In this document: positions 22,288 through 31,044 of the stretch, one piece after another | Numbering within the stretch: position 1 is the first letter of the stretch | How the letters are laid out: each line of letters starts with the position of its first letter | NCBI RefSeq assembly: GCF_024703995.1 | Contig: NZ_JAMXQV010000039.1 | Location: 1 to 64,000 of the forward strand | Source: Amycolatopsis iheyensis | Lineage (GTDB): Bacteria > Actinomycetota > Actinomycetes > Mycobacteriales > Pseudonocardiaceae | Reading direction: 5' to 3' | DNA: 64,000 bases | The notes under the pieces: generated by a model | Told to the model about the DNA's origin: nothing | Databases searched by the model: none | Seen by the model: only the letters and a program-made list of their open reading frames with translations | Translations under genes and position numbers: made by a program

Positions 22288-23279
22288 GCCTCGCCGGCTT
22301 CCCGCGTTATCCCCTGCTCTTCGGCCCGTCGCCGGTGCACCCGCTCGAGCGGCTCACCGAGCACCTCGGCGGCGCGAAGGTCTGGGCCAAGCGCGAGGAC
22401 GTGAACTCCGGGCTCGCGTTCGGCGGCAACAAGACGCGCAAGCTCGAGTACCTGGTGGCCGACGCGCTGAAGGAAGGCGCCGACACGCTCGTGTCCATCG
22501 GCGGTGTCCAGTCCAACCACACCCGGCAGGTCGCGGCCGCCGCGGCGCGTGCCGGGCTGAAGGCCGTGCTGGTGCAGGAAAGCTGGGTCGACTGGCACGA
22601 CCCGCTCTACGACAAGGTCGGCAACATCCAGCTCTCGCGGATCCTCGGCGCGGACGTCCGGCTCGTCCAGGCGGGCTTCGGCATCGGCTTCAAGCAGGCG
22701 TGGGAGGAGGCCGTCGCCGAGATCAAAGAGAAGGGCGGCAAGCCGTACGCCATCCCGGCCGGCGCGTCGGACCACCGGCTCGGCGGGCTCGGCTTTGCGA
22801 ACTGGGTCGTCGAACTCGAAGCGCAGGAAGCGGCACTGGGTGTCTTCTTCGACACCGTGATCGTCTGCTCGGTCACCGGCAGCACCCAGGGCGGCATGGT
22901 CGCGGGGGTGGCCGCGAACAAACCCAGGCGCATCCTCGGCATCGACGCCTCGGCGAAGCCCGGCGAAACCCGCGAGCAGGTCACGCGGATCGCGCGCAAC
23001 ACCGCCGAGCTGATCGGCGCCGGGGAGATCGCGGACGTCGAGCTGGACGACCGCTACCACGCGGGCGTCTACGGCATCCCGGACAAGTCCACTGTGGACG
23101 CCATCGAGACGTGCGCCCGGCTGGAGGGGATGATCACCGACCCGGTGTACGAGGGCAAGTCCATGGCGGGACTCATCGACCTCGTCAAGAACGGCGAGAT
23201 CGCCCGCGACTCGAACGTCCTCTACGCCCACCTCGGCGGGCAGCCAGCCCTGAACGGCTACACGAGCGTCCTGGGCTGA
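22284..23279 (+). CDS. acdS: 1-aminocyclopropane-1-carboxylate (ACC) deaminase
   Basis: PLP enzyme of the tryptophan-synthase-beta fold that opens ACC to 2-oxobutyrate and ammonia. 331 residues. The sequence follows known AcdS closely: FGPSPVHPLERL, KREDVNSGLAFGGNKTRKLEYL with the PLP lysine, VSIGGVQSNHTRQVAA, VCSVTGSTQGGM, IGIDASAKP-type text. The two residues used to tell AcdS from D-cysteine desulfhydrase are both the AcdS type: Glu290 in DPVYEGKSM and Leu317 in YAHLGGQPALN (equivalent to Glu295 and Leu322 of Pseudomonas AcdS, with the same spacing of 27). It is coupled to the GntR gene by ATGA. AcdS lowers ethylene precursor in plants when bacteria are root-associated; here it adjoins a D-amino-acid locus, and D-amino acids are possible alternative substrates. 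Confidence 0.93.
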   Translation: MSLAGFPRYPLLFGPSPVHPLERLTEHLGGAKVWAKREDVNSGLAFGGNKTRKLEYLVADALKEGADTLVSIGGVQSNHTRQVAAAAARAGLKAVLVQESWVDWHDPLYDKVGNIQLSRILGADVRLVQAGFGIGFKQAWEEAVAEIKEKGGKPYAIPAGASDHRLGGLGFANWVVELEAQEAALGVFFDTVIVCSVTGSTQGGMVAGVAANKPRRILGIDASAKPGETREQVTRIARNTAELIGAGEIADVELDDRYHAGVYGIPDKSTVDAIETCARLEGMITDPVYEGKSMAGLIDLVKNGEIARDSNVLYAHLGGQPALNGYTSVLG

Positions 23280-23294
23280 CCGCCCGGCACCGGG

Positions 23295-23678
23295 TCAGTC
23301 CAGCACGCAGAGCACGTCGATCTCGACGAGCAGCTCGCCCGGGAGGCCGACGTAGACCGTCGTGCGCGCCGCGTGCGGGGCGTCGCCGATCAGCTCGTTG
23401 TACACCTCGTTGAACGGCGCGAAGTGCGCCGTGTCGGTCAGGTACACCCGGACCATGATCGCGTCGGCCAGGCTCGCGCCCGCCTCCGCCAGCACGGCTT
23501 CGATGTTCTTGAACGTCTGCCGGGTCTGGCCGACGACGTCGTCGCCGACGATCGCGTTCGTGGCCGGGTCGAAGGCGACCTGGCCGGCGACCTGCAGCAG
23601 GTTCCCCTTGCGGACGGCCTGCGAGAACTTCGCCGGCGGCTTCGGCGCGTTCTCGGTGGAAACTGCCGTCTTGCTCAT
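23295..23678 (-). CDS. RidA family reactive intermediate deaminase
   Basis: 127 residues from ATG 23676-23678, which shares a base with the IclR stop (TGATG). RidA proteins hydrolyse enamine/imine products such as 2-aminoacrylate released by PLP dehydratases. Family marks: KFSQAVRKGNLLQVAGQVAFDP, QTRQTFKNIEAVLAEAGAS, and VEIDVLCV at the end. The usual arginine near position 105 is replaced in the ARTTVYVGLP context by a nearby Arg, so it may belong to a Rid subgroup; this is not resolved. It lies next to two PLP lyase/deaminase genes (acdS and the D-amino-acid deaminase), which fits its role. Confidence 0.9.
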   Translation of the reverse strand: MSKTAVSTENAPKPPAKFSQAVRKGNLLQVAGQVAFDPATNAIVGDDVVGQTRQTFKNIEAVLAEAGASLADAIMVRVYLTDTAHFAPFNEVYNELIGDAPHAARTTVYVGLPGELLVEIDVLCVLD

Positions 23679-24436
23679 CAGTGCCCCTTTCCGTTCTCCG
23701 TCCATCCGCTGTGGACGGAAGCTTCCGTGGTCGCGGCCCGCAGATCCGGGACCAGCGCCAGCAGTCCTTCGTAGTCGAGCAGCACCTTCGGCACCGACAT
23801 CGACGCGGCGGCGAGGACTTCGCCGCCCGTGCCCCGCACCGGCGCCGCGATGCAGTGGATGAAGTCCTCGTGCTCGGCGTTGTCGACGGCGTACCCGAGC
23901 CGGTCCACCCGCGCCAGCTCGGCCAGGTAGGCCTCGGGCGTCGTGATCGTGTTCGGCGTGCGCACCGGGTACTCGATCGACCGCGCGATCTCCTCGCGCC
24001 GCGCCGCGGGCATCGCCGCGACCAGCACCTTGCCCACCGCGGTGCAGTGCAGTGGCGCGCGTTTGCCGATGCGCGAGTACATCCGCACCGAATGCCGGCC
24101 TTCGAACTTGTCGATGTAGACGACTTCGCCGTCCTCGTAGCTGGCCAGGTGCACGGTGTGCCCGGTGCGCGTGTTGAGGGCGGCGAGCGCGGGATGGGCG
24201 CTGCGCCGGACGTCGAAGGAGTCGAGCGCCTGGTTGGCCAGGTCGAACATCGCGCTGCCGAGCCGGTAGTGCCGGGTGCCCTCACGGCGGACGAAGTGGT
24301 GCTGTTCGAGGGTGCGCAGCAGGCGCAGCACGGTCGACTTGTGCACGCCGATCTCCTCGGCGAGGTCGTCGAGGGTGCGCGCGTCCTGCGAGATCGAGGT
24401 CAGCAGCGTCAACGCGCGGTCCAGGCTCTGGCTCAC
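23678..24436 (-). CDS. IclR family transcriptional regulator
   Basis: 252 residues from GTG 24434-24436, overlapping the kinase stop as GTGA. N-terminal winged helix: SLDRALTLLTSISQDARTLDDLAEEIGVHKSTVLRLLRTLEQHHFVRR (quoted in parts; residues 3-58). C-terminal IclR effector domain with AVGKVLVAAMP, GYAVDNAEHEDFIHCIAAPV. IclR proteins control catabolism of small carbon compounds. It sits between RidA and a PfkB kinase and is divergent from the D-amino-acid genes; the repeat cluster near 25480 is its likely operator. Confidence 0.9.
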   Translation of the reverse strand: MSQSLDRALTLLTSISQDARTLDDLAEEIGVHKSTVLRLLRTLEQHHFVRREGTRHYRLGSAMFDLANQALDSFDVRRSAHPALAALNTRTGHTVHLASYEDGEVVYIDKFEGRHSVRMYSRIGKRAPLHCTAVGKVLVAAMPAARREEIARSIEYPVRTPNTITTPEAYLAELARVDRLGYAVDNAEHEDFIHCIAAPVRGTGGEVLAAASMSVPKVLLDYEGLLALVPDLRAATTEASVHSGWTENGKGH

Positions 24437-25407
24437 GTGAGCACCACGCCCTCTCCGGTCAGCCGCGCCGAACGCCACTCGTCCGGCCCCGCGTTCAGCA
24501 GGGTAGCCACGACGTCGGCGGGCAGCGGCACCCCGACGTCGTCGTGGGTGAGCAGGGTGACGGCGGCCTGCAGGTGCCCCTGCCGCAGCCGCTCCAGCGG
24601 CGCGGCGCCCCGCAGGGTCGCGGCGAGGAAGCCGGCCGCGAACGCGTCTCCGGCGCCCACCGGCTCGACGACGTCGACGCGCAGCGCGGGCGAGAACAGC
24701 GGCTCCCCCTCGACCAGGGTCGCGCCGCGTTCGCCGTGCTTGACGACCAGCGTGCGCGGCCCCGGCAGCAGGGCACGCAGCTCGGCGGGGTCGCCGGTCC
24801 CCCAGACGTGCTGGGCTTCGTCGTCGCCGGTCAGCACGATGTCGGCCTGGCCGGCCAGCTCCGCGAGCAGGCGCGGGTCGCGGCCGGTCCAGAGCGCGGG
24901 CCGCAGGTTGACGTCGAACGAGATCAGCCGGTCACCGCGTGGCAGCGCCAGCAGCGCGCGCACCAGCGCGAGGCAGCTGTCGGACAACGCCGGCGTGATG
25001 CCGGACAGGTGCAGCACGCGGACGCCGTCGAGGTCGAGCCGGTCCAGCAGCTCGGGCCCCATCCCGGAGGCGGCCGAACCCGACCGGTAGTAGCGCACCG
25101 GGCTCCCGCCCGCGCCGCTTTCCTTGATGTACAACCCGGTCGGGCGCAGCGGGTCGACATAACACGCACTGACGTCGACCCCCTTCGCAGCGATCTCGCG
25201 AAGCATGGCGCGGCCGAACGGGTCGTCACCGACCGCGCTCACCCAGCCGCTGCGCAGCCCGAGCGCGGGCAGGTTGCAGGCCACGTTCGACTCGGCGCCG
25301 CCGATCGTGCGCAGCCAGCGCTTCACCTCTTCCGGCGGACCGGCTTCGGCGGGCACGAACATCGCCATCGACTCGCCGACACACAGCACCTCGGGCCCGC
25401 TCGTCAC
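24433..25407 (-). CDS. PfkB family sugar kinase, 2-keto-3-deoxygluconate kinase-like
   Basis: 324 residues from GTG 25405-25407. Ribokinase fold signatures are IGGAESNVACNLPALG near residue 36 and the C-terminal VEPVGAGDAFAAGFLA with the catalytic aspartate (near 250). The pattern around SAVGDDPFG and YIKESGAGGSPVRYYR resembles KdgK, which makes 2-keto-3-deoxy-6-phosphogluconate. The true sugar is not certain. First gene of the leftward kinase-iclR-ridA operon; divergent from the D-amino-acid deaminase. Confidence 0.85.
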   Translation of the reverse strand: MTSGPEVLCVGESMAMFVPAEAGPPEEVKRWLRTIGGAESNVACNLPALGLRSGWVSAVGDDPFGRAMLREIAAKGVDVSACYVDPLRPTGLYIKESGAGGSPVRYYRSGSAASGMGPELLDRLDLDGVRVLHLSGITPALSDSCLALVRALLALPRGDRLISFDVNLRPALWTGRDPRLLAELAGQADIVLTGDDEAQHVWGTGDPAELRALLPGPRTLVVKHGERGATLVEGEPLFSPALRVDVVEPVGAGDAFAAGFLAATLRGAAPLERLRQGHLQAAVTLLTHDDVGVPLPADVVATLLNAGPDEWRSARLTGEGVVLT

Positions 25408-25433
25408 GTTCCGTCTCCCTGCCCTTCACCCCG

Positions 25434-25496
25434 TTGACCTGTGGCGACCCGGATGCTACACCTATGGCACTCAAAATGCGCAACAGTCGTTGCAAC
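25434..25496 (+). promoter_or_regulatory. promoter and candidate IclR operator of the D-amino-acid locus
   Basis: TTGACC (25434-25439) and TACACC (25457-25462) are 17 nt apart, a good vegetative promoter for the rightward genes. Just downstream, GCAAC (25480-25484) and GTTGC (25489-25493) form an inverted repeat with 4-nt spacing, and GCAAC recurs at 25492-25496 and 25501-25505. The AT-richer repeat cluster lies between divergent operons, where an IclR protein would be expected to bind. Confidence 0.55.
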
Positions 25497-25519
25497 ATAC
25501 GCAACCGAGGTCGCCGCCC

Positions 25520-26827
25520 ATGACAGCACACGCCGCTTGCCTGATGGACGCCGCCGCACTCGATGCCCTCCGTCAGGAGCGGATCGACTGGCACTTCCGT
25601 TCGGCCGCCCCCGCCCTGACCGGGCTCACTCTCGAGGAGGCCGCCGACCGGCGGCTCAACCTGTTCTCCGACGGCTTCTTCGGGCCGTTCGTCGTGCTCG
25701 ACGACGAAGCCCTCGAGCACAACCTGCAGACGATGGCCGGCTGGTGCGCCGCCCGCGGCGTCGTCCTCGCCCCGCACGGCAAGACGACCATGGCGCCGCA
25801 GCTGTTCGCCCGCCAGATCGAGCACGGCGCGTGGGGCATGACCTGCGCGAACGCCGGACACCTGCGGATCTACCGCGCCTTCGGCGTCTCCCGGATCATG
25901 CTGGCCAACCAGCTGCTCGACCCGGCCGGCCTGCGCTGGCTGGCCGCCGAGCTGGCCGCGGACCCGGACTTCGAGTTCGTCTGCTGGGTCGACTCGGTCC
26001 GCGGCGTCGAGCTGATGACCGAAGCTCTCGAAGGCAGCGAACGACCGGTCGACGTCCTGCTCGAACTGGGCGCCGACGGCGGCCGCACCGGCGTCCGCGA
26101 CACCGCGACCGCGCTGGCCGTCGCCGAGGCGGTGCACGCCAGCCCGGCGCTGCGGCTGCGCGGCACCGGCGGCTACGAGGGCGCGCTGTCGCACGACACC
26201 GACGAAGCAGCCCTCGCCAAGATCAGCTCCTATGTGGACGGTCTGCGCGACCTCGCGATCACGTTCGCGGACAAGGGGATGCTCGACGGCCAGATCATCG
26301 TCACCGCCGGTGGGAGCGCCTACTTCGACCAGGTCGCGAACGAGCTCACCAAGCCGTGGCCGGCCGGTCTCGACGTGCTGCCCGTGCTGCGCAGTGGCGC
26401 GTACGTCACCCACGACGACGGCTTCTACCGCGAGATCTCCCCGCTCGGCGACCACCCGCGCATCGACGGCGTCGAGTCCTTCCGGCCGGCGCTGCGAGCC
26501 TGGGCGCAGGTGACGTCGAAGCCGTCGGACGAACTGGCGCTGCTGACCATCGGCAAGCGCGACGCGTCCTTCGACGAGGGCATGCCCGAGCCACAGCTGC
26601 GCCGCCCGCCGAACGGCCCTGCGGAAAAGCTGGCGGGCCACGTCGTCGCGAAGATGAACGACCAGCACGCGTTCCTCACGCTGCCCGCCGGGTCGCCGGT
26701 CGAGGTCGGCGACTGGATCGGGCTCGGCCTCTCGCACCCGTGCACGGTGTTCGACAAGTGGCCGCTGCTGCCGGTGACCGCGGCCGACGGCGAAACCGTC
26801 GTCGACCTGGTCCGGACGTGGTTCTGA
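25520..26827 (+). CDS. amino acid deaminase, D-serine dehydratase-like (alanine-racemase fold)
   Basis: 435 residues from ATG 25520. The N-terminal alanine-racemase-type PLP barrel carries the PLP lysine in LAPHGKTTMAPQLF (near residue 94), followed by ELGADGGRTGVRD and GTGGYEGALSHD. The C-terminal D-serine-dehydratase-like domain contains RSGAYVTHDDGFY and the metal-type signature near GLSHPCTVFDKW. Family members deaminate D-serine or D-threonine or act as D-threonine aldolases; the exact substrate is not decided. It is followed at once by D-aminoacylase (TGATG overlap), so a role in using D-amino acids released from N-acyl forms is likely. Confidence 0.87.
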   Translation: MTAHAACLMDAAALDALRQERIDWHFRSAAPALTGLTLEEAADRRLNLFSDGFFGPFVVLDDEALEHNLQTMAGWCAARGVVLAPHGKTTMAPQLFARQIEHGAWGMTCANAGHLRIYRAFGVSRIMLANQLLDPAGLRWLAAELAADPDFEFVCWVDSVRGVELMTEALEGSERPVDVLLELGADGGRTGVRDTATALAVAEAVHASPALRLRGTGGYEGALSHDTDEAALAKISSYVDGLRDLAITFADKGMLDGQIIVTAGGSAYFDQVANELTKPWPAGLDVLPVLRSGAYVTHDDGFYREISPLGDHPRIDGVESFRPALRAWAQVTSKPSDELALLTIGKRDASFDEGMPEPQLRRPPNGPAEKLAGHVVAKMNDQHAFLTLPAGSPVEVGDWIGLGLSHPCTVFDKWPLLPVTAADGETVVDLVRTWF

Positions 26828-28413
26828 TGGACGTCGTCGTCAAGAACGCGCTGGTCGCGGACGGCACCGGCGAGCCGCTCACCCGCCGCGACGTCGGGAT
26901 CGCCGACGGCAAGATCGCCGAGGTCGGCTCGCTCACCGGCGGCCGCACGATCGACGCCGACGGGCTGGTGCTCGCGCCCGGGTTCATCGACATGCACTCG
27001 CACTCCGACCTGCAGCTGCTGGCCAACCCGGACCACCCGGCCAAGATCACCCAGGGCGTCACGACCGAGGTGCTCGGCCAGGACGGGCTCTCCTACGCGC
27101 CGGTCGACGACGCCGTCCTCGAAGCGCTGCGGCAACAGCTCGCGGGCTGGAACGACGACCCGGCCGGGTTCGACTGGAACTGGCGCTCGGTCGGCGAGTA
27201 CCTCGACCGCCTGGACCAGGGTGTCGCGGTCAACGCGGCGTACCTGGTGCCGCAGGGCACGGTCCGGATGCTCGCGGTCGGTTTCGACGACCGGCCCGCC
27301 ACCGAAGCCGAACTGACGCGCATGAAGGAACTCGTCGCCACGGGGCTCGCCGAGGGCGCGATGGGGATGTCGTCCGGGCTCACCTACACGCCGGGAATGT
27401 ACGCCGACACGGGCGAGCTGGTCGAGCTGTGCCGCGTGGTCGGCGAAGGCGGCGGGTTCTACAGCCCGCACCACCGCAGCTACGGCAAGGACGCCCTGGA
27501 AGCGTTCGCCGAGATGATCGACGTGAGCAGGCGCTCCGGCTGCCCGCTGCACCTCGCGCACGCGACGATGAACTTCTCGGTGAACAAAGGGAAAGCACCC
27601 GACCTGCTGAAGCTGCTGGACGACGCGCTCGACGACGGCTGCGACGTCAGCCTCGACACCTACCCGTACCTGCCGGGCGCGACGTACCTGAGCGCGCTGC
27701 TGCCAAGCTGGGCGTCCGAAGGCGGGCTCGACGCCACCCTCGCCCGACTGTCCGATGTGGACGAACGGGAGCGGATCCGCGAAGCGATCGAAGAGTCCGG
27801 TTCGGACGGTGCGCACGGCGTCCCGATCGACTGGGACGCCATCGAGATCAACGGCGTTCGCAACGACCACAACGCCCACCTGGTGGGGCACAGTGTCGCC
27901 GGTTCGGCGCGCGCCGCCGGCATCGAACCGGCGACACTGTACTTCGACACGCTGCTCGACGAAAAGCTCGGCACGTCGTGCCTGATGCACGTCGGGCACG
28001 AGGAGAACGTCCAGGCGATCATGCGGCACCGCACGCACACCGGCGGCAGCGACGGCCTGCTCGTCGGCGCGCGGCCGCACCCGCGGGCGTGGGGCACGTT
28101 CCCCCGCTACCTCGCCCGGTACGTCCGCGAGCTCGGCGTGCTGGACCTCGCCGAGTGCGTTGCCCACCTGACCGGGCGGGCGGCCCGGCGCCTGCGGCTC
28201 ACCGACCGCGGCCTGGTCCGCCCCGGGTACGCCGCCGACCTGGTGCTGTTCGACCCCGACGCGGTCGCCGACACCGCCACCTTCGACGACCCGCGGCAGC
28301 CCGCCGCGGGGATCAGCCACGTCTTCGTCAACGGCGTCGCCGCCCTCGACGACGGCCGTCCCACCGGCGCCCTCGCCGGCCACTCCCTGCGCAACCCCCG
28401 GAGAGCCCGATGA
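26827..28413 (+). CDS. N-acyl-D-amino-acid deacylase (D-aminoacylase)
   Basis: Amidohydrolase-superfamily enzyme of 528 residues that frees D-amino acids from N-acyl-D-amino acids. Metal-site motif FIDMHSHSDLQLL is near residue 60, and the QGVTTEVLGQDG, SSGLTYTPGMYAD and HHRSYGKD segments, the latter two typical of D-aminoacylase, follow. The cysteine that takes part in zinc binding is expected in VLGQDGLSYAP and is not seen there, so the metal set may differ. The ATG at 26827 shares a base with the preceding stop (TGATG), and its own stop overlaps gntP (ATGA): a three-gene unit. Confidence 0.92.
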   Translation: MDVVVKNALVADGTGEPLTRRDVGIADGKIAEVGSLTGGRTIDADGLVLAPGFIDMHSHSDLQLLANPDHPAKITQGVTTEVLGQDGLSYAPVDDAVLEALRQQLAGWNDDPAGFDWNWRSVGEYLDRLDQGVAVNAAYLVPQGTVRMLAVGFDDRPATEAELTRMKELVATGLAEGAMGMSSGLTYTPGMYADTGELVELCRVVGEGGGFYSPHHRSYGKDALEAFAEMIDVSRRSGCPLHLAHATMNFSVNKGKAPDLLKLLDDALDDGCDVSLDTYPYLPGATYLSALLPSWASEGGLDATLARLSDVDERERIREAIEESGSDGAHGVPIDWDAIEINGVRNDHNAHLVGHSVAGSARAAGIEPATLYFDTLLDEKLGTSCLMHVGHEENVQAIMRHRTHTGGSDGLLVGARPHPRAWGTFPRYLARYVRELGVLDLAECVAHLTGRAARRLRLTDRGLVRPGYAADLVLFDPDAVADTATFDDPRQPAAGISHVFVNGVAALDDGRPTGALAGHSLRNPRRAR

Positions 28414-29798
28414 TCCACTGGCTGCAACACACCACGGGCGGTCTGCTGACGCTCGCCGCCGTCTCGATCGCCGTCCTGCTGCTGTTGATCGTCAAGCTCA
28501 AGGTCGAGCCGTTCATCGCGCTGATCGTCGTCGGCCTGCTCACCGCGCTGGCGGCGGGCCTGCCGGTCGGCACGATCGTCGGCACCGCCCAGAAGTCGTC
28601 GGACTCCTTGCTGGAGAAGGGGTTCGGCAGCATCCTCGGGCACATCACGGCGATCATCGGCCTGGGCACCCTGCTCGGGTCGATCCTGGAACGCTCCGGC
28701 GGCGCGAAAGTCCTGACCGGCGCGCTGCTGCGCGCGTTCGGGGAGAAGCGCGCGCCGCTGGCGATGGGCATCGCCGGATTCATCTTCGGCATCCCGGTGT
28801 TCTTCGACATCGGCATCTTCGTGCTGGCGCCGCTGGTGTACGTCGCGGCGCGGCAGGGTAAGCGCTCCCTCGTGCTCTACGCGATGCCGCTGATCGCCGG
28901 CCTCTCGATCACCCACGCCTTCCTGCCGCCACACCCCGGCCCGGTGGCCGCGGCCGGGCTGCTGCACGTCGAGCTCGGCTGGATCATCCTGATGGGCCTG
29001 GCCTGCGGTGTCCCGGCGTTCCTCATCGGTGGCGTGCTGTACGCGACCTGGATCGGCAAGCGCATCGACATCGCGGTGCCCGAGGACATGATCGTCGCCG
29101 AGGAAGAGGGTGAGCAGGAAGAAAACGTGCCGTCGCTGGCGCTGGTCGGCTCGATCATCGCGGTGCCACTGGTGCTGATCCTGGCCGGCACGTTCGGCAG
29201 CATCTGGCTGCCGAAGGGCTCCGCGCTCTCCGGCGTCGCGGCGTTCATCGGGACACCGGCGGTCGCGCTCACCATCGCCGTGCTGCTCGCGTCCTGGCTG
29301 CTCGGGCTGCGGCGCGGGTTCACCGGCAAGGACCTCAACGAGCTGGCCGCGAAGTCGCTGCGGCCGGTCGCGATGATCCTGCTGGTCGTCGGCGCCGGCG
29401 CGTTCTTCGGCGCGGTGCTCTCGGCCACCGGCATCGGCAAGGCCGTCGCCGACTCGCTGCACGACGCCGGGCTGCCGGTGCTGCTCGCGGCGTACGTCAT
29501 CAGTTGCGGCATGCGCATCGCGCAGGGCTCGGCGACCGTCGCCATCGTGACCACCAGCGGGATCGTCGCGCCGACCGTGGCGCAGCTCGGGTACTCCCAG
29601 GTGCAGCTGGCCCTGCTGGTCATGGCGATCTCCGCCGGGTCGATCATCGCCTCGCACGTCAACGACGGTGGCTTCTGGATCGTTTCGCGGTACTTCAACA
29701 TGAGTGTCGTCCAGACGTTGAAGACCTGGACCGCACTGGAAACCGTGCTTTCCCTTTCGGGTTTCGGGGTTTCGGCATTGCTCATGGCCGTGGTCTAG
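28410..29798 (+). CDS. GntP family permease (gluconate / D-serine transporter family)
   Basis: 462 residues with about 12-14 hydrophobic segments throughout. GntP family text: FGIPVFFDIGIFVLAPLVY, LPPHPGPVAAAGLL, RIAQGSATVAIVTTSGI and SHVNDGGFWIVSRYFNMSV. The family includes gluconate symporters (GntP, GntT) and the D-serine permease DsdX. Coupling by ATGA to D-aminoacylase and the D-amino-acid deaminase favours a D-amino-acid or N-acyl-D-amino-acid substrate; the neighbouring KdgK-like kinase leaves gluconate possible. Confidence 0.93.
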   Translation: MIHWLQHTTGGLLTLAAVSIAVLLLLIVKLKVEPFIALIVVGLLTALAAGLPVGTIVGTAQKSSDSLLEKGFGSILGHITAIIGLGTLLGSILERSGGAKVLTGALLRAFGEKRAPLAMGIAGFIFGIPVFFDIGIFVLAPLVYVAARQGKRSLVLYAMPLIAGLSITHAFLPPHPGPVAAAGLLHVELGWIILMGLACGVPAFLIGGVLYATWIGKRIDIAVPEDMIVAEEEGEQEENVPSLALVGSIIAVPLVLILAGTFGSIWLPKGSALSGVAAFIGTPAVALTIAVLLASWLLGLRRGFTGKDLNELAAKSLRPVAMILLVVGAGAFFGAVLSATGIGKAVADSLHDAGLPVLLAAYVISCGMRIAQGSATVAIVTTSGIVAPTVAQLGYSQVQLALLVMAISAGSIIASHVNDGGFWIVSRYFNMSVVQTLKTWTALETVLSLSGFGVSALLMAVV

Positions 29799-29806
29799 AC
29801 CATAAT
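29778..29806 (+). promoter_or_regulatory. promoter of the lactonase-fold gene
   Basis: TTGCTC (29778-29783) and CATAAT (29801-29806) are 17 nt apart. The -35 box is inside the last codons of the GntP gene and transcription would start near 29813, leaving a leader of about 29 nt. Confidence 0.5.
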
Positions 29807-29841
29807 GGGGTAAGCCGCCGACCCGAAAGCACTGGGAGACA

Positions 29842-30966
29842 ATGATGACCGGACTTTCCCGTCGCACGTTCCTCGGCGCCGCCGCGGGTGCGGGTGCCGC
29901 AACCGTGCTCGGTTCGCAGCTCGCGTCCGCGGCCACCACCACCAAGGGCTGCATCGCCGGAGCGACCGTGTACATCGGCAGTTACACCAGCGGGGCGAGC
30001 GGGCACGGCCTCGACGTCTCGAACCGGACCGGCGCCACGCTCGGCCCGGTGAAGACGGTCCCCGGCATCACCGACACATCGTGGTTCGACCGCCTCGCGA
30101 ACACCCTCTACGTCACCAACGAAGGTGATCCGAACGGGTTCGTCTCGGCGCTCGACATCTCCGACGCCACGAAACCCAAGCTGCTCAACAAGGTTTCCTC
30201 GAAGGGCGGCGCGCCGACGCACCTGAGCGTGCACTCCAGCGGGAAGTACGTGCTGGCGGCCAACTACAGCTCGGGCAGCGTCGTCGTGCTGCCGGTCCTG
30301 GCCGGCGGCAAGCTCGGCGCGGCCACGGACCTCGTGACGCACCACGCCGATTCCGGGCAGGCCCACGCCCACCAGGTCGTCAACGACCCGACCGGGCGCT
30401 GGGTGCTGTCGGTCGACCTCGGCGCCGACTCGGTGTACGTCTACTCCCTCGACGTCGCGACCGGGAAGCTCGCGCTGCACCAGCAGCTGAAGCTCCCGGC
30501 CGGCGCCGGACCGCGGCACCTCGCCTTCGACAAGACCGGGAAGTTCGCCTACATCCTGCAGGAGCTGCGGCCGGAGCTGACGGTCGCGAGCTGGGATCCG
30601 GCCACCGGGACGCTGAAGGCGCTTTCCGTCGTCCCGGCCGTGCCGCCGGGCAGCACCGGCGACCTGTTCCCCGGCGAGATCACCCTGTCCAAGGACGGGA
30701 AGTTCGCCTACGCCACCGTCCGCGGGCCCAACACCGTGGCGACGTTCTCGGTCGACGGGGCGACAGTGCGGCTGGTGTCCACTGTGTCCAGTGGCGGCAA
30801 CTGGCCGCGCCACCTGGCCCTGGACCCCGGCGAAAACTGGTTCTACGTCTCGAACCAGCGCTCCGGCACGGTCACCTGGCTGCCGCGCGACCCGGCCACC
30901 GGACTGCCCGGCGCCGTGGCCGGCAGCCTGGCCGTCCCCGACGTCAACTCGGTCTACTTCGCCTGA
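29842..30966 (+). CDS. Tat-exported lactonase-fold (beta-propeller) protein
   Basis: 374 residues, COG2706/PF10282 seven-bladed beta-propeller, the family of 6-phosphogluconolactonase (Pgl, YbhE type). A Tat signal peptide is evident: SRRTFLGAA at residues 6-14 followed by an alanine-rich hydrophobic stretch ending near LASAATTT. Repeated blade motifs with TLYVTNEGDP, HLSVHSSGKYVLAANYSSG, HQVVNDPTGRWVLSVDLGADS, PRHLAFDKTGKFAYI are present. Because it is exported it cannot act on cytosolic 6-phosphogluconolactone; it may hydrolyse an external lactone or have another role. MM start: ATG 29842 or 29845. Confidence 0.88.
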   Translation: MMTGLSRRTFLGAAAGAGAATVLGSQLASAATTTKGCIAGATVYIGSYTSGASGHGLDVSNRTGATLGPVKTVPGITDTSWFDRLANTLYVTNEGDPNGFVSALDISDATKPKLLNKVSSKGGAPTHLSVHSSGKYVLAANYSSGSVVVLPVLAGGKLGAATDLVTHHADSGQAHAHQVVNDPTGRWVLSVDLGADSVYVYSLDVATGKLALHQQLKLPAGAGPRHLAFDKTGKFAYILQELRPELTVASWDPATGTLKALSVVPAVPPGSTGDLFPGEITLSKDGKFAYATVRGPNTVATFSVDGATVRLVSTVSSGGNWPRHLALDPGENWFYVSNQRSGTVTWLPRDPATGLPGAVAGSLAVPDVNSVYFA

Positions 30967-30977
30967 GCCCCACCCCG

Positions 30978-31023
30978 GTCGTGAGTGTTTAGGGCGGTTC
31001 TAACCGCCCTAAACACTCACGAC
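30978..31023. terminator. 22-bp perfect hairpin
   Basis: Arms 30978-30999 and 31002-31023 are exact reverse complements of 22 nt around 2 nt, with the sequence GTGAGTGTTTAGGGCGG at the start. It lies between two rightward genes, 12 nt after the stop of the lactonase-fold gene, and probably ends its transcript. AT-rich middle parts stand out from the GC background. No U-tract. Confidence 0.75.
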
Positions 31024-31044
31024 GGGTACCTACTGGAGGATTCC

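Noticed and set aside
26425..28383. A 652-codon minus-strand open frame opposite the D-aminoacylase and deaminase
   Set aside because: Antisense to two clear enzymes; no motifs or ribosome-binding site.
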